Below are positions 1-7,632 of a stretch of 39,341 nucleotides of DNA, one piece after another (the stretch's first letter is position 1; each line of letters opens with the position of its first letter). The notes beneath the pieces are model-generated. The model was not told where the DNA came from. It made no database searches and worked only from the letters and a program-made list of their open reading frames with translations. The position numbers were made by a program, and so were the translations under genes. The stretch comes from Bacteroidota bacterium (GTDB lineage: Bacteria > Bacteroidota > Bacteroidia > Flavobacteriales > Weeksellaceae): NCBI GenBank assembly GCA_023457935.1, contig JAEXBA010000089.1, forward strand, positions 1 to 39,341, written 5' to 3'.

Positions 1-593
1 ATCAGATCGAAATTCTGTTTCACGAAAAATTCTTTTGAATTTTCAGAAAAAGGAAGCATTTCCCAAACTGCAGCTTCCATTTTGCGGCTTCCGGTAAGCA
101 TAAACCAAAGAATGAACAGTGCAGTAAAAATATTCGCAAACAGTTGTCCGACCCAATTTAAAGTAGATGGAACATAACCCAAAACTTTATTTACAATGTT
201 CATAATCTGCTGATTATCAAATTCAAAATCGAATCTTTGCAACAGTTCCTGATTCTGAATCCATTTTAAAACAGGTTGGAATTTCTGTATCAGTTCCTGC
301 GGATTTTTCACCTGTTCATTAATCTGAGGAATCAGAATTTCAAGAATAATCCAGATCGGAATTCCGAAAGAAATAATGATCAGAAACAGAATGAGCACGG
401 CTGCCCAGGTTTTTTTCCACTTCCGTTTTTCAACCAAATTCAGATAAAACCGGCGCGTTACAACGTACAGTGCAACAGCACCCAAAACTCCGGAAAGGAA
501 ATATTTGAGCTCTACGGTAATGATCAGTACAAGCAGCACACAGATAAAGACAATGCCGCGCTGAACGGTGGTATTTCTGAAGAGTTTTTGCAT
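1..593 (-). CDS. AI-2E family transporter (N-terminal part, runs off the window)
   Basis: The reading frame is open from ATG at 593 down to base 1, giving about 197 residues with no stop; the C-terminal half lies outside the window. It starts MQKLFRNTTVQRG and shows two close hydrophobic helices (about residues 13-45), a third at about 62-86, a long amphipathic stretch (about 88-140) and a further membrane helix at about 150-170. This order of short N-terminal helices, extracytoplasmic loop and helix is typical of the AI-2E_transport/PerM permease family, whose members are usually 340-400 aa. Substrates in the family vary (AI-2 export, Na+/H+ exchange), so none is assigned. A GAGGAGG sequence lies about 10 nt before the ATG, which is rare in this phylum. 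The upstream neighbour on the same strand ends with a terminator, so this gene is probably transcribed separately. Confidence 0.8.
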   Translation of the reverse strand, partial: MQKLFRNTTVQRGIVFICVLLVLIITVELKYFLSGVLGAVALYVVTRRFYLNLVEKRKWKKTWAAVLILFLIIISFGIPIWIILEILIPQINEQVKNPQELIQKFQPVLKWIQNQELLQRFDFEFDNQQIMNIVNKVLGYVPSTLNWVGQLFANIFTALFILWFMLTGSRKMEAAVWEMLPFSENSKEFFVKQNFDL

Positions 594-620
594 AGTTTTT
601 TTTCCTCCTCAAATGTATTC

Positions 621-660
621 AAAAAAAAACTGAACCACAGAATTTTCTGCGGTTCAGTTT
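621..660 (-). terminator. Rho-independent terminator of the reductase operon
   Basis: A 16-bp imperfect stem (arms 629-644 and 645-660, one G/T pair, almost no loop) is followed on the minus strand by a run of T. It lies just downstream of the FMN reductase stop at 679 and upstream of the permease start. Confidence 0.85.
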
Positions 661-678
661 CGGTTTATTTAGAGATTT

Positions 679-1224
679 CTAAAATTTATTCACCCAAGCT
701 TCATAAGCATCGATAAATTTTTGGAAAATTTCCTCTGTTTTTTCAACACAGGTTTCTCCATCTTCTTTCCAAATATTGAATGCGTTGCCGACATAAGCTT
801 CCGGTTGCTGCATCATTGGAACATTCAGAAAAACGACCGCCTGACGAATATTATGATTTGCCATTGCACCACCAATTCCGCTTGGAGAAGACGTTACCAC
901 TGCGCCTGGTTTTCCGTCCCAAACGCTGCTTCCGTAAGGTCTTGAACCAACGTCAAGCGCATTTTTCAAAACTCCTGGAATCGTTCTGTTGTATTCCGGC
1001 GAAACGAAAAGAACACCATCAACACTTTTTATTTTTTCACGGAAGTCTGTCCATTCTTTTGGTGGATTTTCATCGGTATCTTCGTTGTAATGCTGAAGGT
1101 TTCCGATTTCCACGATTTCCATATCCAATCCGTCTGAAGAAAGGCGAATCAGTTCGTTCGCGATTTTTCTGTTAACGGATTCCTTTCTTAAACTTCCTAC
1201 TAATACTGCAATTTTTTTTGCCAT
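679..1224 (-). CDS. NAD(P)H-dependent FMN reductase (flavodoxin-fold quinone/chromate-type reductase)
   Basis: A 181-aa protein of the FMN_red family (ChrR/azoreductase-like flavodoxin fold). The N-terminal strand-loop VLVGSLRKESVNRK (about residues 7-20) is the FMN-phosphate loop, and SPEYNRTIPGVLKNALDV (about 75-92) is the second flavin loop that defines this family. The GIGGAMA segment near residue 115 is the third conserved loop. Members are cytosolic dimers that reduce quinones, azo dyes or metal oxyanions using NAD(P)H; the physiological substrate cannot be read from sequence. It lies 31 bp downstream of an SDR oxidoreductase on the same strand, with no terminator between, so the two probably form a redox operon. 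Confidence 0.9.
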   Translation of the reverse strand: MAKKIAVLVGSLRKESVNRKIANELIRLSSDGLDMEIVEIGNLQHYNEDTDENPPKEWTDFREKIKSVDGVLFVSPEYNRTIPGVLKNALDVGSRPYGSSVWDGKPGAVVTSSPSGIGGAMANHNIRQAVVFLNVPMMQQPEAYVGNAFNIWKEDGETCVEKTEEIFQKFIDAYEAWVNKF

Positions 1225-1255
1225 AATTATTTTTAGTGTGTTTGATTTTTAAATT

Positions 1256-2010
1256 TTAGACTGCAAGATAACCGCCGTCAACAGGATAATAAGAACCGGT
1301 TACGAAAGAGGCATCGTCGGAAGCCAGGAACAGTAACATCGCTGCAATTTCTTCTGCTTTACCAAGACGGCCAAAAGCGTGTTTCGTTTCAAGATGATTT
1401 AGAGCTTCTTTGCCCATTGCTTCTTCATTTACCAAACCTGTATAGATGAAACCGGGACCAACTGCGTTAATTCTCACATTTTCTTTTGCGTATTCCCAAG
1501 CTGCAGATTTCGTTAAACCAACTACACCGTGTTTTGCGGCTACATAACCTGAAGACGTTGCAAAACCGGCCTGTCCAAGAATTGATGAAATATTGATGAT
1601 GCTTCCGCTTCCGTTTTTCACCATTTCCGGCGCCTGATATTTTACTCCGTAGAAAACTCCGGAAAGGTTAATGTCTATCACCTTTTGCCATCCTTCCAAA
1701 GACATATCACCGGTTTTGTTCGCTTCTCCTCCAATTCCTGCGTTGTTTACCGCAATATCCAGTTTTCCGAAAGCTTTCACGGTTTCTTTCACAAGATTTT
1801 CGTTGTCTTCTGGGCTTGCTGAATTGGCTTTTACAAAGATTGCTTCTCCACCGGCTGCTTTTATTTCTTCAACCAATTTGTTTCCGTTTTCTTCGTTAAT
1901 GTCACTCACAACTACTTTTGCACCTTCCTGAGCAAAAAGCAAAGCTGTTGATTTTCCGATTCCTGAAGCTGCACCCGTAATGATGGCTACCTTATTTTCT
2001 AACTTTTCAT
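1256..2010 (-). CDS. SDR family oxidoreductase, apparent frameshift at codons 2-3
   Basis: A classical short-chain dehydrogenase/reductase of about 250 aa with NNAG, the catalytic Ser in NISS, the YVAAK active site and a C-terminal PVDGGY typical of FabG-like enzymes. The Rossmann motif TGAASGIG is encoded upstream of 1942, but that frame contains no ATG, GTG or TTG before its stop. The only in-frame start downstream is TTG at 1942, which would delete the cofactor-binding motif. A good ATG exists at 2008-2010 but runs ATG AAA AGT TAG. Adding one A to the A4 run (2004-2007) gives M-K-K-L-E-N-K-V-A-I-I-T-G, the expected SDR N-terminus. The coordinates assume this ATG. This is either a sequence error or a real null mutation. 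It is the first gene of the pair with the FMN reductase. Confidence 0.8.
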
Positions 2011-2165
2011 AAAATTTATTTTGATATGTTTAAAATTAATGATTTGAATTCTGAATCTGTGTTAAAGATCTGTTATAATCTTTTAGATTGCTGTTAAAAT
2101 TCTTTTGTAAAATTACTCACATTAAAAAAGCTGGACATTGATTTATGTTAAGAAATCCCGAAACC

Positions 2166-2190
2166 AAAAAAACAGACTCTAAAAAGTCTG
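2166..2190 (-). terminator. Terminator downstream of the P-type ATPase
   Basis: The hairpin AGCAGACT/AGTCTG (arms 2173-2178 and 2185-2190) is followed on the minus strand by a run of seven T. It lies 12 bp after the ATPase stop at 2202. Confidence 0.85.
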
Positions 2191-2201
2191 CTTTTATTAG
2201 A

Positions 2202-4847
2202 TTATTTCACCGGGAAAATTATTTTTCTGATTTCGTGCAAAGCCAAAGGAATTAAACCGAGAACCATCGCCATAATCCAACCGCGGCTGTCGAGCATATG
2301 AAGTTTGAAGGCATCTCGAAGGAATGGAATCATCATGACAAGCAGCTGCAAAGCTAAACCTAAAACAACGGCACCGATGAGATATTTGTTTCTGAAAATT
2401 CCGGTCTGGAAAACAGTTTTCTTGAAATCCTGCATTCCGAAAGCGTAAAACAGCTGCGAACAAACCAAAATCATGAACGCCAAAGTTCGTGCATTCGCCA
2501 AAACTTCTTCAGGAACATTTTTGTCAAACGGCGAATATCCAAGTTCATAATGTCCGTACCAAAAACCGATAAATGTAACCAGTCCGATTACGATTCCGCC
2601 CAAAACGGCAGAAAGCCACGCTCCGTTCGCAAAGAAACTGTCGTTGGAAGGGCGCGGTTTTTCGTCCATCACGCTGCTGTCGCCTTTATCCAGACCGAGT
2701 GCAATGGCAGGAAGCGAATCGGTAATTAAATTGATCCACAAAAGCTGCGTCGCAATCAGCGGAGAAGCCCAACCAATAATCAGCGCCAAAAACATCGTCA
2801 CAACTTCCCCAAGATTACATGTCAAAAGGAAAATCACAGATTTCCGGATGTTGTTGTAGATATTTCTTCCCTGTTCAATGGCTTTCACGATGGTTGTGAA
2901 ATTATCGTCGGTCAGAATCATATCTGCAGCGCCTTTCGCCACGTCGGTTCCGGTAATTCCCATCGCGACGCCAATATCGGCGGTGTTTAAAGAAGGTGCG
3001 TCATTCACCCCGTCTCCGGTCATGGAAACTGTGTTTCCGTTTGCTTTTAAAGCTTTTACAATCCGTACTTTATGTTCGGGTGAAACTCTTGCATAAACAC
3101 GGAAATTTTCCACTTTTTCTGCAAATTCCTGTTCAGTAAAATCGTCAAGTTCCTGACCGATAATCACCTGTTTCGGATTCTCTGCAATTCCGAGTTCCTT
3201 TGCGATGGCGAATGCGGTATTTTTATGATCTCCGGTAATCATCACAGTTTTGATTCCCGCTTTTTTCGCCATTTCGATGGAAGGTTTTACTTCGTCACGG
3301 GCAGGATCAATCATTCCGGTAATTCCGACTAAAATCAGATTATTTTCCATTTCTTCCGGCTTCGTATCGCGGTTTGCAGGTTTGTACGCCAAAGCTAAAG
3401 TTCTGAGCGCTTCATCAGACATTGATTTTGCGGCATCACTGAAAATTTTGCGGTGTTCATCCGTGAATTTTTCAACGCCATTTTTCGTAAAAACTCCGGA
3501 AAGAACCGGATAAAGACTTCCCAAAGCGCCTTTTGTGAAAACCGTGAATTCATTTTTATTTTCCACTAAAACCGACATCATTTTCCGGTCGCTGTCGAAA
3601 GCATTTTCACTGATTCTGTTATAATCTTTTGCCAGTTCATTTCTGTCGATTCCTAATTCATCGGACAAAGCGAGAAGTGCAATTTCTGTCGGATCACCGG
3701 TTTTCTCGCCGTTTTCCAAAGTCGCATCGGAACAGAGTGTCATTCCTTTTGCCAAAAGAAAATGTGAATCTGAAAGCTTGCTCTGATCGGAATCATCCAT
3801 TTCGTAAATGCCGTCCATCGTGAAAATTTCAGTAACGGTCATTTCATTTTTGGTAAGCGTTCCGGTTTTGTCTGAACAGATAATGTTGACAGAACCCAAA
3901 GTTTCCACCGCAGATAGTTTTCTGATGATGGCATTTTTCTTCGACATTGCCGTAACTCCAACTGAAAGAACCACCGCAACAATCGCCGCCAAACCTTCCG
4001 GTATGGACGCTACTGCAAGAGACACCGCTGTTAGAAACATTTCATTCAGATCTCTTCCCTGAAACCACGAAACGATAAAAATGAACGCACAGATTCCCAA
4101 AGCGACTTTTCCAAGCATTTTTCCAAGTTCTTCAAGACGGATTTCGAGCGGCGTTTTTCCGGATTCATTGTTATCGAGAATGTCCGCAATTTTTCCCATT
4201 TCGGTTTTCATTCCGGTTTCCACTACTACGCCAACTCCTCTTCCGTACGTAACGAGCGATGACATAAATGCCTGATTTTCTCTGTCACCTAAAGGTGTTT
4301 TCGGATCTTCGTAAATAAGTGAAGCGTCTTTATGTTCGGGTAAACTTTCTCCGGTTAAAGCGGATTCTTCGGTCTGTAAATTTGCGGTTTCAATCAATCT
4401 TAAATCGGCGGGAATAATTCTTCCGGCATCCAGAATTACGATATCGCCGGGAACAAGCTGTGAAGAATCGATTTCTGAAGTGTGGCCGTTTCTTCTGACC
4501 AAAGCTTTTGGCGACGACATTTTCATCAAAGCTTCGATTGCTTTTCCGGCTTTCAGTTCCTGAAAAACTCCGATGGATGCGTTGATGAGAATTACGAGAA
4601 TGATAATCACAGAATCGATGTATTCGCCCATTAAAGCAGTGATGACCACCGCTGCAAAAAGAATGTAAATCAGCCAGTCGTTCAGCTGAGCTAGGAACAT
4701 TTGGAAGACTGTTTTCTTCTTTTTGGCTTCAAGTTCGTTGAGTCCGAATTTTTCCTGACGCTGTTTCACTTCCGCATCGGAAAGTCCGGAAGACGCATCA
4801 ACATTAAGTTCCTGGAGAGTTTCTGAAACCGATTTTGAAAACCACAT
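2202..4847 (-). CDS. Calcium-type cation-translocating P-type ATPase (P2A class)
   Basis: An 881-aa ATP-driven cation pump of the inner membrane. The N-terminal cation-ATPase domain (about 1-70) precedes two membrane helices, the actuator domain with TGES (about 165), helix 4 with the PEGLAAIV motif typical of Ca2+ pumps of the SERCA/PMR1 type, and the phosphorylation site DKTGTLT with Asp326. The nucleotide domain has KGA. The hinge has MITGDHKNTA and TGDGVNDAPSL. Six C-terminal helices include LLWINLITDSLPAIALG, with the conserved N and D of ion site II. Length and motif order match bacterial Ca2+-ATPases; Mn2+ or another divalent ion is not excluded. It is monocistronic, flanked by terminators, and its possible -7 box overlaps the T-run of the ychF terminator. 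Confidence 0.93.
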   Translation of the reverse strand: MWFSKSVSETLQELNVDASSGLSDAEVKQRQEKFGLNELEAKKKKTVFQMFLAQLNDWLIYILFAAVVITALMGEYIDSVIIILVILINASIGVFQELKAGKAIEALMKMSSPKALVRRNGHTSEIDSSQLVPGDIVILDAGRIIPADLRLIETANLQTEESALTGESLPEHKDASLIYEDPKTPLGDRENQAFMSSLVTYGRGVGVVVETGMKTEMGKIADILDNNESGKTPLEIRLEELGKMLGKVALGICAFIFIVSWFQGRDLNEMFLTAVSLAVASIPEGLAAIVAVVLSVGVTAMSKKNAIIRKLSAVETLGSVNIICSDKTGTLTKNEMTVTEIFTMDGIYEMDDSDQSKLSDSHFLLAKGMTLCSDATLENGEKTGDPTEIALLALSDELGIDRNELAKDYNRISENAFDSDRKMMSVLVENKNEFTVFTKGALGSLYPVLSGVFTKNGVEKFTDEHRKIFSDAAKSMSDEALRTLALAYKPANRDTKPEEMENNLILVGITGMIDPARDEVKPSIEMAKKAGIKTVMITGDHKNTAFAIAKELGIAENPKQVIIGQELDDFTEQEFAEKVENFRVYARVSPEHKVRIVKALKANGNTVSMTGDGVNDAPSLNTADIGVAMGITGTDVAKGAADMILTDDNFTTIVKAIEQGRNIYNNIRKSVIFLLTCNLGEVVTMFLALIIGWASPLIATQLLWINLITDSLPAIALGLDKGDSSVMDEKPRPSNDSFFANGAWLSAVLGGIVIGLVTFIGFWYGHYELGYSPFDKNVPEEVLANARTLAFMILVCSQLFYAFGMQDFKKTVFQTGIFRNKYLIGAVVLGLALQLLVMMIPFLRDAFKLHMLDSRGWIMAMVLGLIPLALHEIRKIIFPVK

Positions 4848-4871
4848 GAAATTTTTGTTTCCCTAAAAATA

Positions 4872-4898
4872 CGAAAAAGCCGCAGGAAAACCCGCGGC
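4872..4898 (-). terminator. Terminator of ychF
   Basis: A GC-rich stem (GCCGC arms at 4879-4883 and 4894-4898, extended inward by GG/CC around one mismatch) is followed on the minus strand by TTTTTCGTATTTTT. It sits between the ychF stop and the ATPase start. Confidence 0.88.
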
Positions 4899-4940
4899 AG
4901 TATTGACTTTAAGAATTTTTTAATATTCTGAATTGCTTTT

Positions 4941-6032
4941 CTAAACGTTGAAACGGAAATGCATCACGTCACCATCCTGAACGATGTATTCTTTACCTTC
5001 AACGCCCATTTTTCCGGCTTCTTTTACTTTGGCTTCAGAACCGTAGTTCACGAAATTTTCATAGGAAATTACTTCGGCACGGATGAAACCTTTCTCGAAA
5101 TCAGTGTGAATTACTCCAGCTGCTTGAGGTGCAGTCCATCCTTTTTCGATTGTCCAGGCGCGAACTTCCTTCACTCCGGCTGTAAAATACGTCTGAAGAT
5201 GAAGCAAATCGTACGCTTTTCTGATCAAACGGTTTACACCGGGTTCTTCAAGACCAAGTTCTTCCAAGAACATCTGTCTTTCTTCGAAAGTTTCCAGCTC
5301 GTTGATGTCGGCTTCAATCTGAGCGGCCAAAACCACCACTTCTGCTCCTTCATTTTTTGCCATTTCTTCTACTTTCGGAATCCATTCGTTTCCGTTTTTA
5401 ATGGAGTTTTCATCCACGTTACAAACGTAAAGAATCGGTTTTTTAGTCAGAAGGTGAACTTCATCAACAATCGGTTTCGTTAGATCGTTGGTTTCAAATT
5501 CTCTTGCATTTCTTCCGTCTTCCAAAAATTTCTGCAGCGCCACCAAAGTTTCGTAAGCAAGAACATCTTCTTTCTTTCCGGATTTGATGAACTTTTTCGC
5601 TTTGTCAACGGCTTTCCCAACAGTTTCCAGATCTTTCAGCTGAAGCTCAATATCGATAATTTCCTTGTCTCTCAAAGGATCTACCGAACCTTCAACGTGA
5701 ACAATATTTCCGTTATCGAAACATCTTAAAACATGGATAATCGCCTCACATTCGCGGATATTTGCAAGGAACTGATTTCCTAAACCTTCGCCTTTGGAAG
5801 CACCTTTCACCAAACCGGCAATGTCCACAATTTCCACAACGGCAGGAACCACTCTTTCAGGATTCACCAATTCTTCAAGTTTGTTCAGACGCAAATCCGG
5901 AACAGAAACCGTTCCTAAATTCGGTTCAATCGTACAGAACGGATAATTCGCAGACTGCGCTTTAGCGTTGCTGAGACAGTTAAAAAGGGTTGACTTTCCT
6001 ACATTCGGAAGTCCGACAATTCCACATTTCAT
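4941..6032 (-). CDS. ychF: Redox-regulated ATPase YchF (OLA1/YchF subfamily of Obg-like P-loop proteins)
   Basis: A 363-aa protein, the usual length for YchF. The P-loop GLPNVGKST (residues 7-15), the DIAGLVKGASKGEGLGNQFL switch region and the C-terminal TGS-like domain ending in DGDVMHFRFNV are all present. The fourth nucleotide motif is NVDE rather than the NKxD of GTPases, which agrees with the ATP preference known for this family. YchF binds ribosomes and modulates oxidative-stress responses in other bacteria; a role here is inferred from the family only. A TAnnTTTG box lies 27 bp upstream of the ATG, and a strong terminator follows, so it is monocistronic. Confidence 0.97.
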   Translation of the reverse strand: MKCGIVGLPNVGKSTLFNCLSNAKAQSANYPFCTIEPNLGTVSVPDLRLNKLEELVNPERVVPAVVEIVDIAGLVKGASKGEGLGNQFLANIRECEAIIHVLRCFDNGNIVHVEGSVDPLRDKEIIDIELQLKDLETVGKAVDKAKKFIKSGKKEDVLAYETLVALQKFLEDGRNAREFETNDLTKPIVDEVHLLTKKPILYVCNVDENSIKNGNEWIPKVEEMAKNEGAEVVVLAAQIEADINELETFEERQMFLEELGLEEPGVNRLIRKAYDLLHLQTYFTAGVKEVRAWTIEKGWTAPQAAGVIHTDFEKGFIRAEVISYENFVNYGSEAKVKEAGKMGVEGKEYIVQDGDVMHFRFNV

Positions 6033-6058
6033 AGCGGTTGGTTTAATTTAAAGGTGTG

Positions 6059-6066
6059 CAAAAATA
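6059..6066 (-). promoter_or_regulatory. Bacteroidota -7 box upstream of ychF
   Basis: Minus-strand TATTTTTG matches the TAnnTTTG consensus and would start transcription about 20 nt before the ychF ATG. No clear TTG at -33. Confidence 0.5.
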
Positions 6067-6133
6067 GTGATATAAATCGTGAAATGAAAATCTGTTTTGA
6101 TCTGTGCGGAATGCGGGAATTATTCCATCAAAA

Positions 6134-6166
6134 ACAAAAAAAGACGGAATCAAAGAAGTCCGTCTT
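6134..6166 (-). terminator. Terminator of the ferritin gene
   Basis: An 8-bp perfect stem AAGACGGA/TCCGTCTT (arms 6141-6148 and 6159-6166) is followed on the minus strand by a T-run, 20 bp after the ferritin stop. Confidence 0.88.
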
Positions 6167-6186
6167 TAATATTTTAAAAAATGTTT

Positions 6187-6741
6187 TTATCCAGGATTTT
6201 CTGCGGTTGCGTCTCTTGCCATACCGGCGTCATCGGCCATTTTCCCGAATTCGCGGTCTAGATCATTCAATGATTCATCGGAAGCTTTGTCGCCGCCTGC
6301 AATTTTCAGTTTGTCAATCATGTCCATCGCCAAAGTTTCTTCTTCAATCTGTTCTTCTACAAACCACTGAAGGAAATTCCATGTTGCCCAGTCTTTTTCT
6401 TCCAAAGCCAGATCCACAATTTTATAAATTGCTGTTGTATTTTCAACTTCATGTTTAAAAACCTGATTGAAACAATCGGTCATGCTTTTCGGATCTGCGG
6501 ATGGTGCTTTGATTGCGGTAACTTTTGGTTTTCCGCCGCGGTTCAAAACATACTGCATGAATTTAATGGCGTGATTTCTTTCTTCATGTGCATGACGGAA
6601 AAGAAAATTGGAAATTCCTGCATAACCTTGATCTGATGCCCAAATTCCGTAGGAAAGATAATTCTGCGACTGCAGTGTTTCAAGATTCATCTGGTCGCTG
6701 AGCATTTTCTCCATTTTTGCGGAAAGTCTTTTGGTGTTCAT
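6187..6741 (-). CDS. Non-haem ferritin
   Basis: A 184-aa cytosolic iron-storage protein of the bacterial FtnA type. Predicted ferroxidase-centre residues are Glu21, Glu54 and His57 (in the HEERNH motif), Glu98 and Glu130/Gln131 in the FVEEQIEEE helix. It forms a four-helix bundle, and in this family 24 subunits assemble into a cage that oxidises Fe2+ and stores it. The C-terminal tail of about 25 residues after the last helix is acidic and ends in AENPG. No haem-ligand Met of bacterioferritin is apparent, so ferritin is preferred over Bfr. It is flanked by terminators on both sides, so it is monocistronic. A near-consensus box TATTCTTG lies just upstream. No Fur-like operator was recognised. 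Confidence 0.95.
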   Translation of the reverse strand: MNTKRLSAKMEKMLSDQMNLETLQSQNYLSYGIWASDQGYAGISNFLFRHAHEERNHAIKFMQYVLNRGGKPKVTAIKAPSADPKSMTDCFNQVFKHEVENTTAIYKIVDLALEEKDWATWNFLQWFVEEQIEEETLAMDMIDKLKIAGGDKASDESLNDLDREFGKMADDAGMARDATAENPG

Positions 6742-6815
6742 AATTTTTGATTTTTTAACTGAACACCTTGCAGCAAGAATAATTCCTTTCCCCGTGATAG
6801 TGGAAATTTTATAAA

Positions 6816-6843
6816 CAAAAAAGTTCAGGTAAAAACCTGAACT
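6816..6843 (-). terminator. Terminator of the RRM protein gene
   Basis: A perfect 9-bp stem AGTTCAGGT/ACCTGAACT (arms 6822-6830 and 6835-6843) with a 4-nt loop is followed by TTTTTTG on the minus strand. Confidence 0.9.
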
Positions 6844-6867
6844 CCTATTTTGGATTGACCGGGCTGA

Positions 6868-7185
6868 TTACCAACCGCCGCTTGTACCTCCGTCTTTACG
6901 GAAACCGCCTCTTCCACCGCCACCAAAGCTTCTTGGCTTAGATTCTTTTGCCTGAGCTTCTGCGATGTTAAGTGTTCTTTGTTTGAAATCGGTCTGGTGA
7001 AGCGCATCAATTGCCTGTTTTGCTTCATCATCGTTTGGCATTTCCACGAATGCGAATCCGCGGCTTCTTCCCGACATTTTGTCAGTAATGATTTTTGCTG
7101 AGCTAACAGCTCCAAACTTTTCGAAAAGTTCCTGAAGTTCTTCCTCCTGTGTGTTGTAGTTGAGGTTTGAAATGAAAATGTTCAT
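6868..7185 (-). CDS. RNA-binding protein, single RRM with glycine-rich tail
   Basis: A 105-aa protein. RNP2 is IFISNL (residues 3-8) and RNP1 is RGFAFVEM (about 42-49). Together they define one RNA-recognition motif covering residues 1-80. The tail after residue 85 is rich in Gly, Arg, Ser and Phe (FGGGGRGGF), as in cyanobacterial Rbp and Bacteroidota small RRM proteins, which act as RNA chaperones or post-transcriptional regulators in cold and stress responses. The upstream region is long and contains a stem-loop close to the start, which would fit autoregulation, but this is inferred. It is monocistronic with its own terminator. Confidence 0.93.
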   Translation of the reverse strand: MNIFISNLNYNTQEEELQELFEKFGAVSSAKIITDKMSGRSRGFAFVEMPNDDEAKQAIDALHQTDFKQRTLNIAEAQAKESKPRSFGGGGRGGFRKDGGTSGGW

Positions 7186-7199
7186 AATAAAATTGTTTT

Positions 7200-7226
7200 G
7201 TTGATTAAAAAAAAGCGGAAATCAAC
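7200..7226 (-). promoter_or_regulatory. Possible leader hairpin of the RRM gene
   Basis: The 7-bp inverted repeat GTTGATT/AATCAAC encloses a 13-nt loop with a T8 run on the minus strand, 15 nt upstream of the RRM-gene ATG. A TATCTTG box about 80 nt upstream would place the hairpin in a 5' leader. Function not shown. Confidence 0.3.
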
Positions 7227-7396
7227 TAACGGACAGATGAACATTGAATTGAATTTCTCTTTAAATAACGGGTGCAAGATACAACTATATTTTAAAACAA
7301 AAAAAAATAGAAAAACTTTTGCACTGAACTCTGCGACTGAAGTTTAAACCCTGTAATGGCACTATTTCAGAATTTCATTTTAATATTCTATCATTT

Positions 7397-7413
7397 ACAC
7401 AGCAGTACTGTGT
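7397..7413. promoter_or_regulatory. Inverted repeat upstream of the stress-like operon (operator candidate)
   Basis: ACACAG-CAGTA-CTGTGT is a perfect 6-bp-arm repeat containing the 8-bp palindrome CAGTACTG. It lies 44 bp before the first ATG of the 7457-10876 operon, with a weak -7-like GAAGTTTG just downstream. Confidence 0.35.
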
Positions 7414-7456
7414 GGACAGAAGTTTGCTGCATTTTCTGCACACTAAAATCAACATT

Positions 7457-7630
7457 ATGAAACGTTTTACTTTATTCTCATTATTATTAGCTTCGTCATT
7501 ACTTTTAACCAGCTGCGACGCTATTGCAGGCATTTTTGAAGCCGGTTTTAATGTCGGGATTTTTGTAGCCATTGCGGTTATTGTAATAATCCTGATTTTT
7601 ATTTTCAGAGGATTTGGCGGTAAAAAATAA
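7457..7630 (+). CDS. Small lipoprotein with one C-terminal membrane helix
   Basis: A 57-aa protein beginning MKRFTLFSLLLASSLLLTSC, a type II signal peptide with lipobox LTSC. After a 12-residue linker a second hydrophobic stretch (VGIFVAIAVIVIILIFIF, about residues 34-51) precedes a short basic end, GFGGKK. The upstream GTG at 7412 was rejected because it would hide the signal peptide. Similar tiny proteins are frequent in Flavobacteriia and their function is unknown. It is the first gene of a plus-strand operon, and the next gene begins 2 bp after its stop. Confidence 0.75.
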   Translation: MKRFTLFSLLLASSLLLTSCDAIAGIFEAGFNVGIFVAIAVIVIILIFIFRGFGGKK

Positions 7631-7632
7631 TT

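Noticed and set aside
276..716. 146-codon plus-strand frame
   Set aside because: Shadow of the AI-2E-type permease and the downstream terminator; it crosses the hairpin at 621-660.
6825..7115. 96-codon minus-strand frame overlapping the RRM gene
   Set aside because: Different frame from the RRM protein, which has RNP1 and RNP2 and a terminator at the right place.
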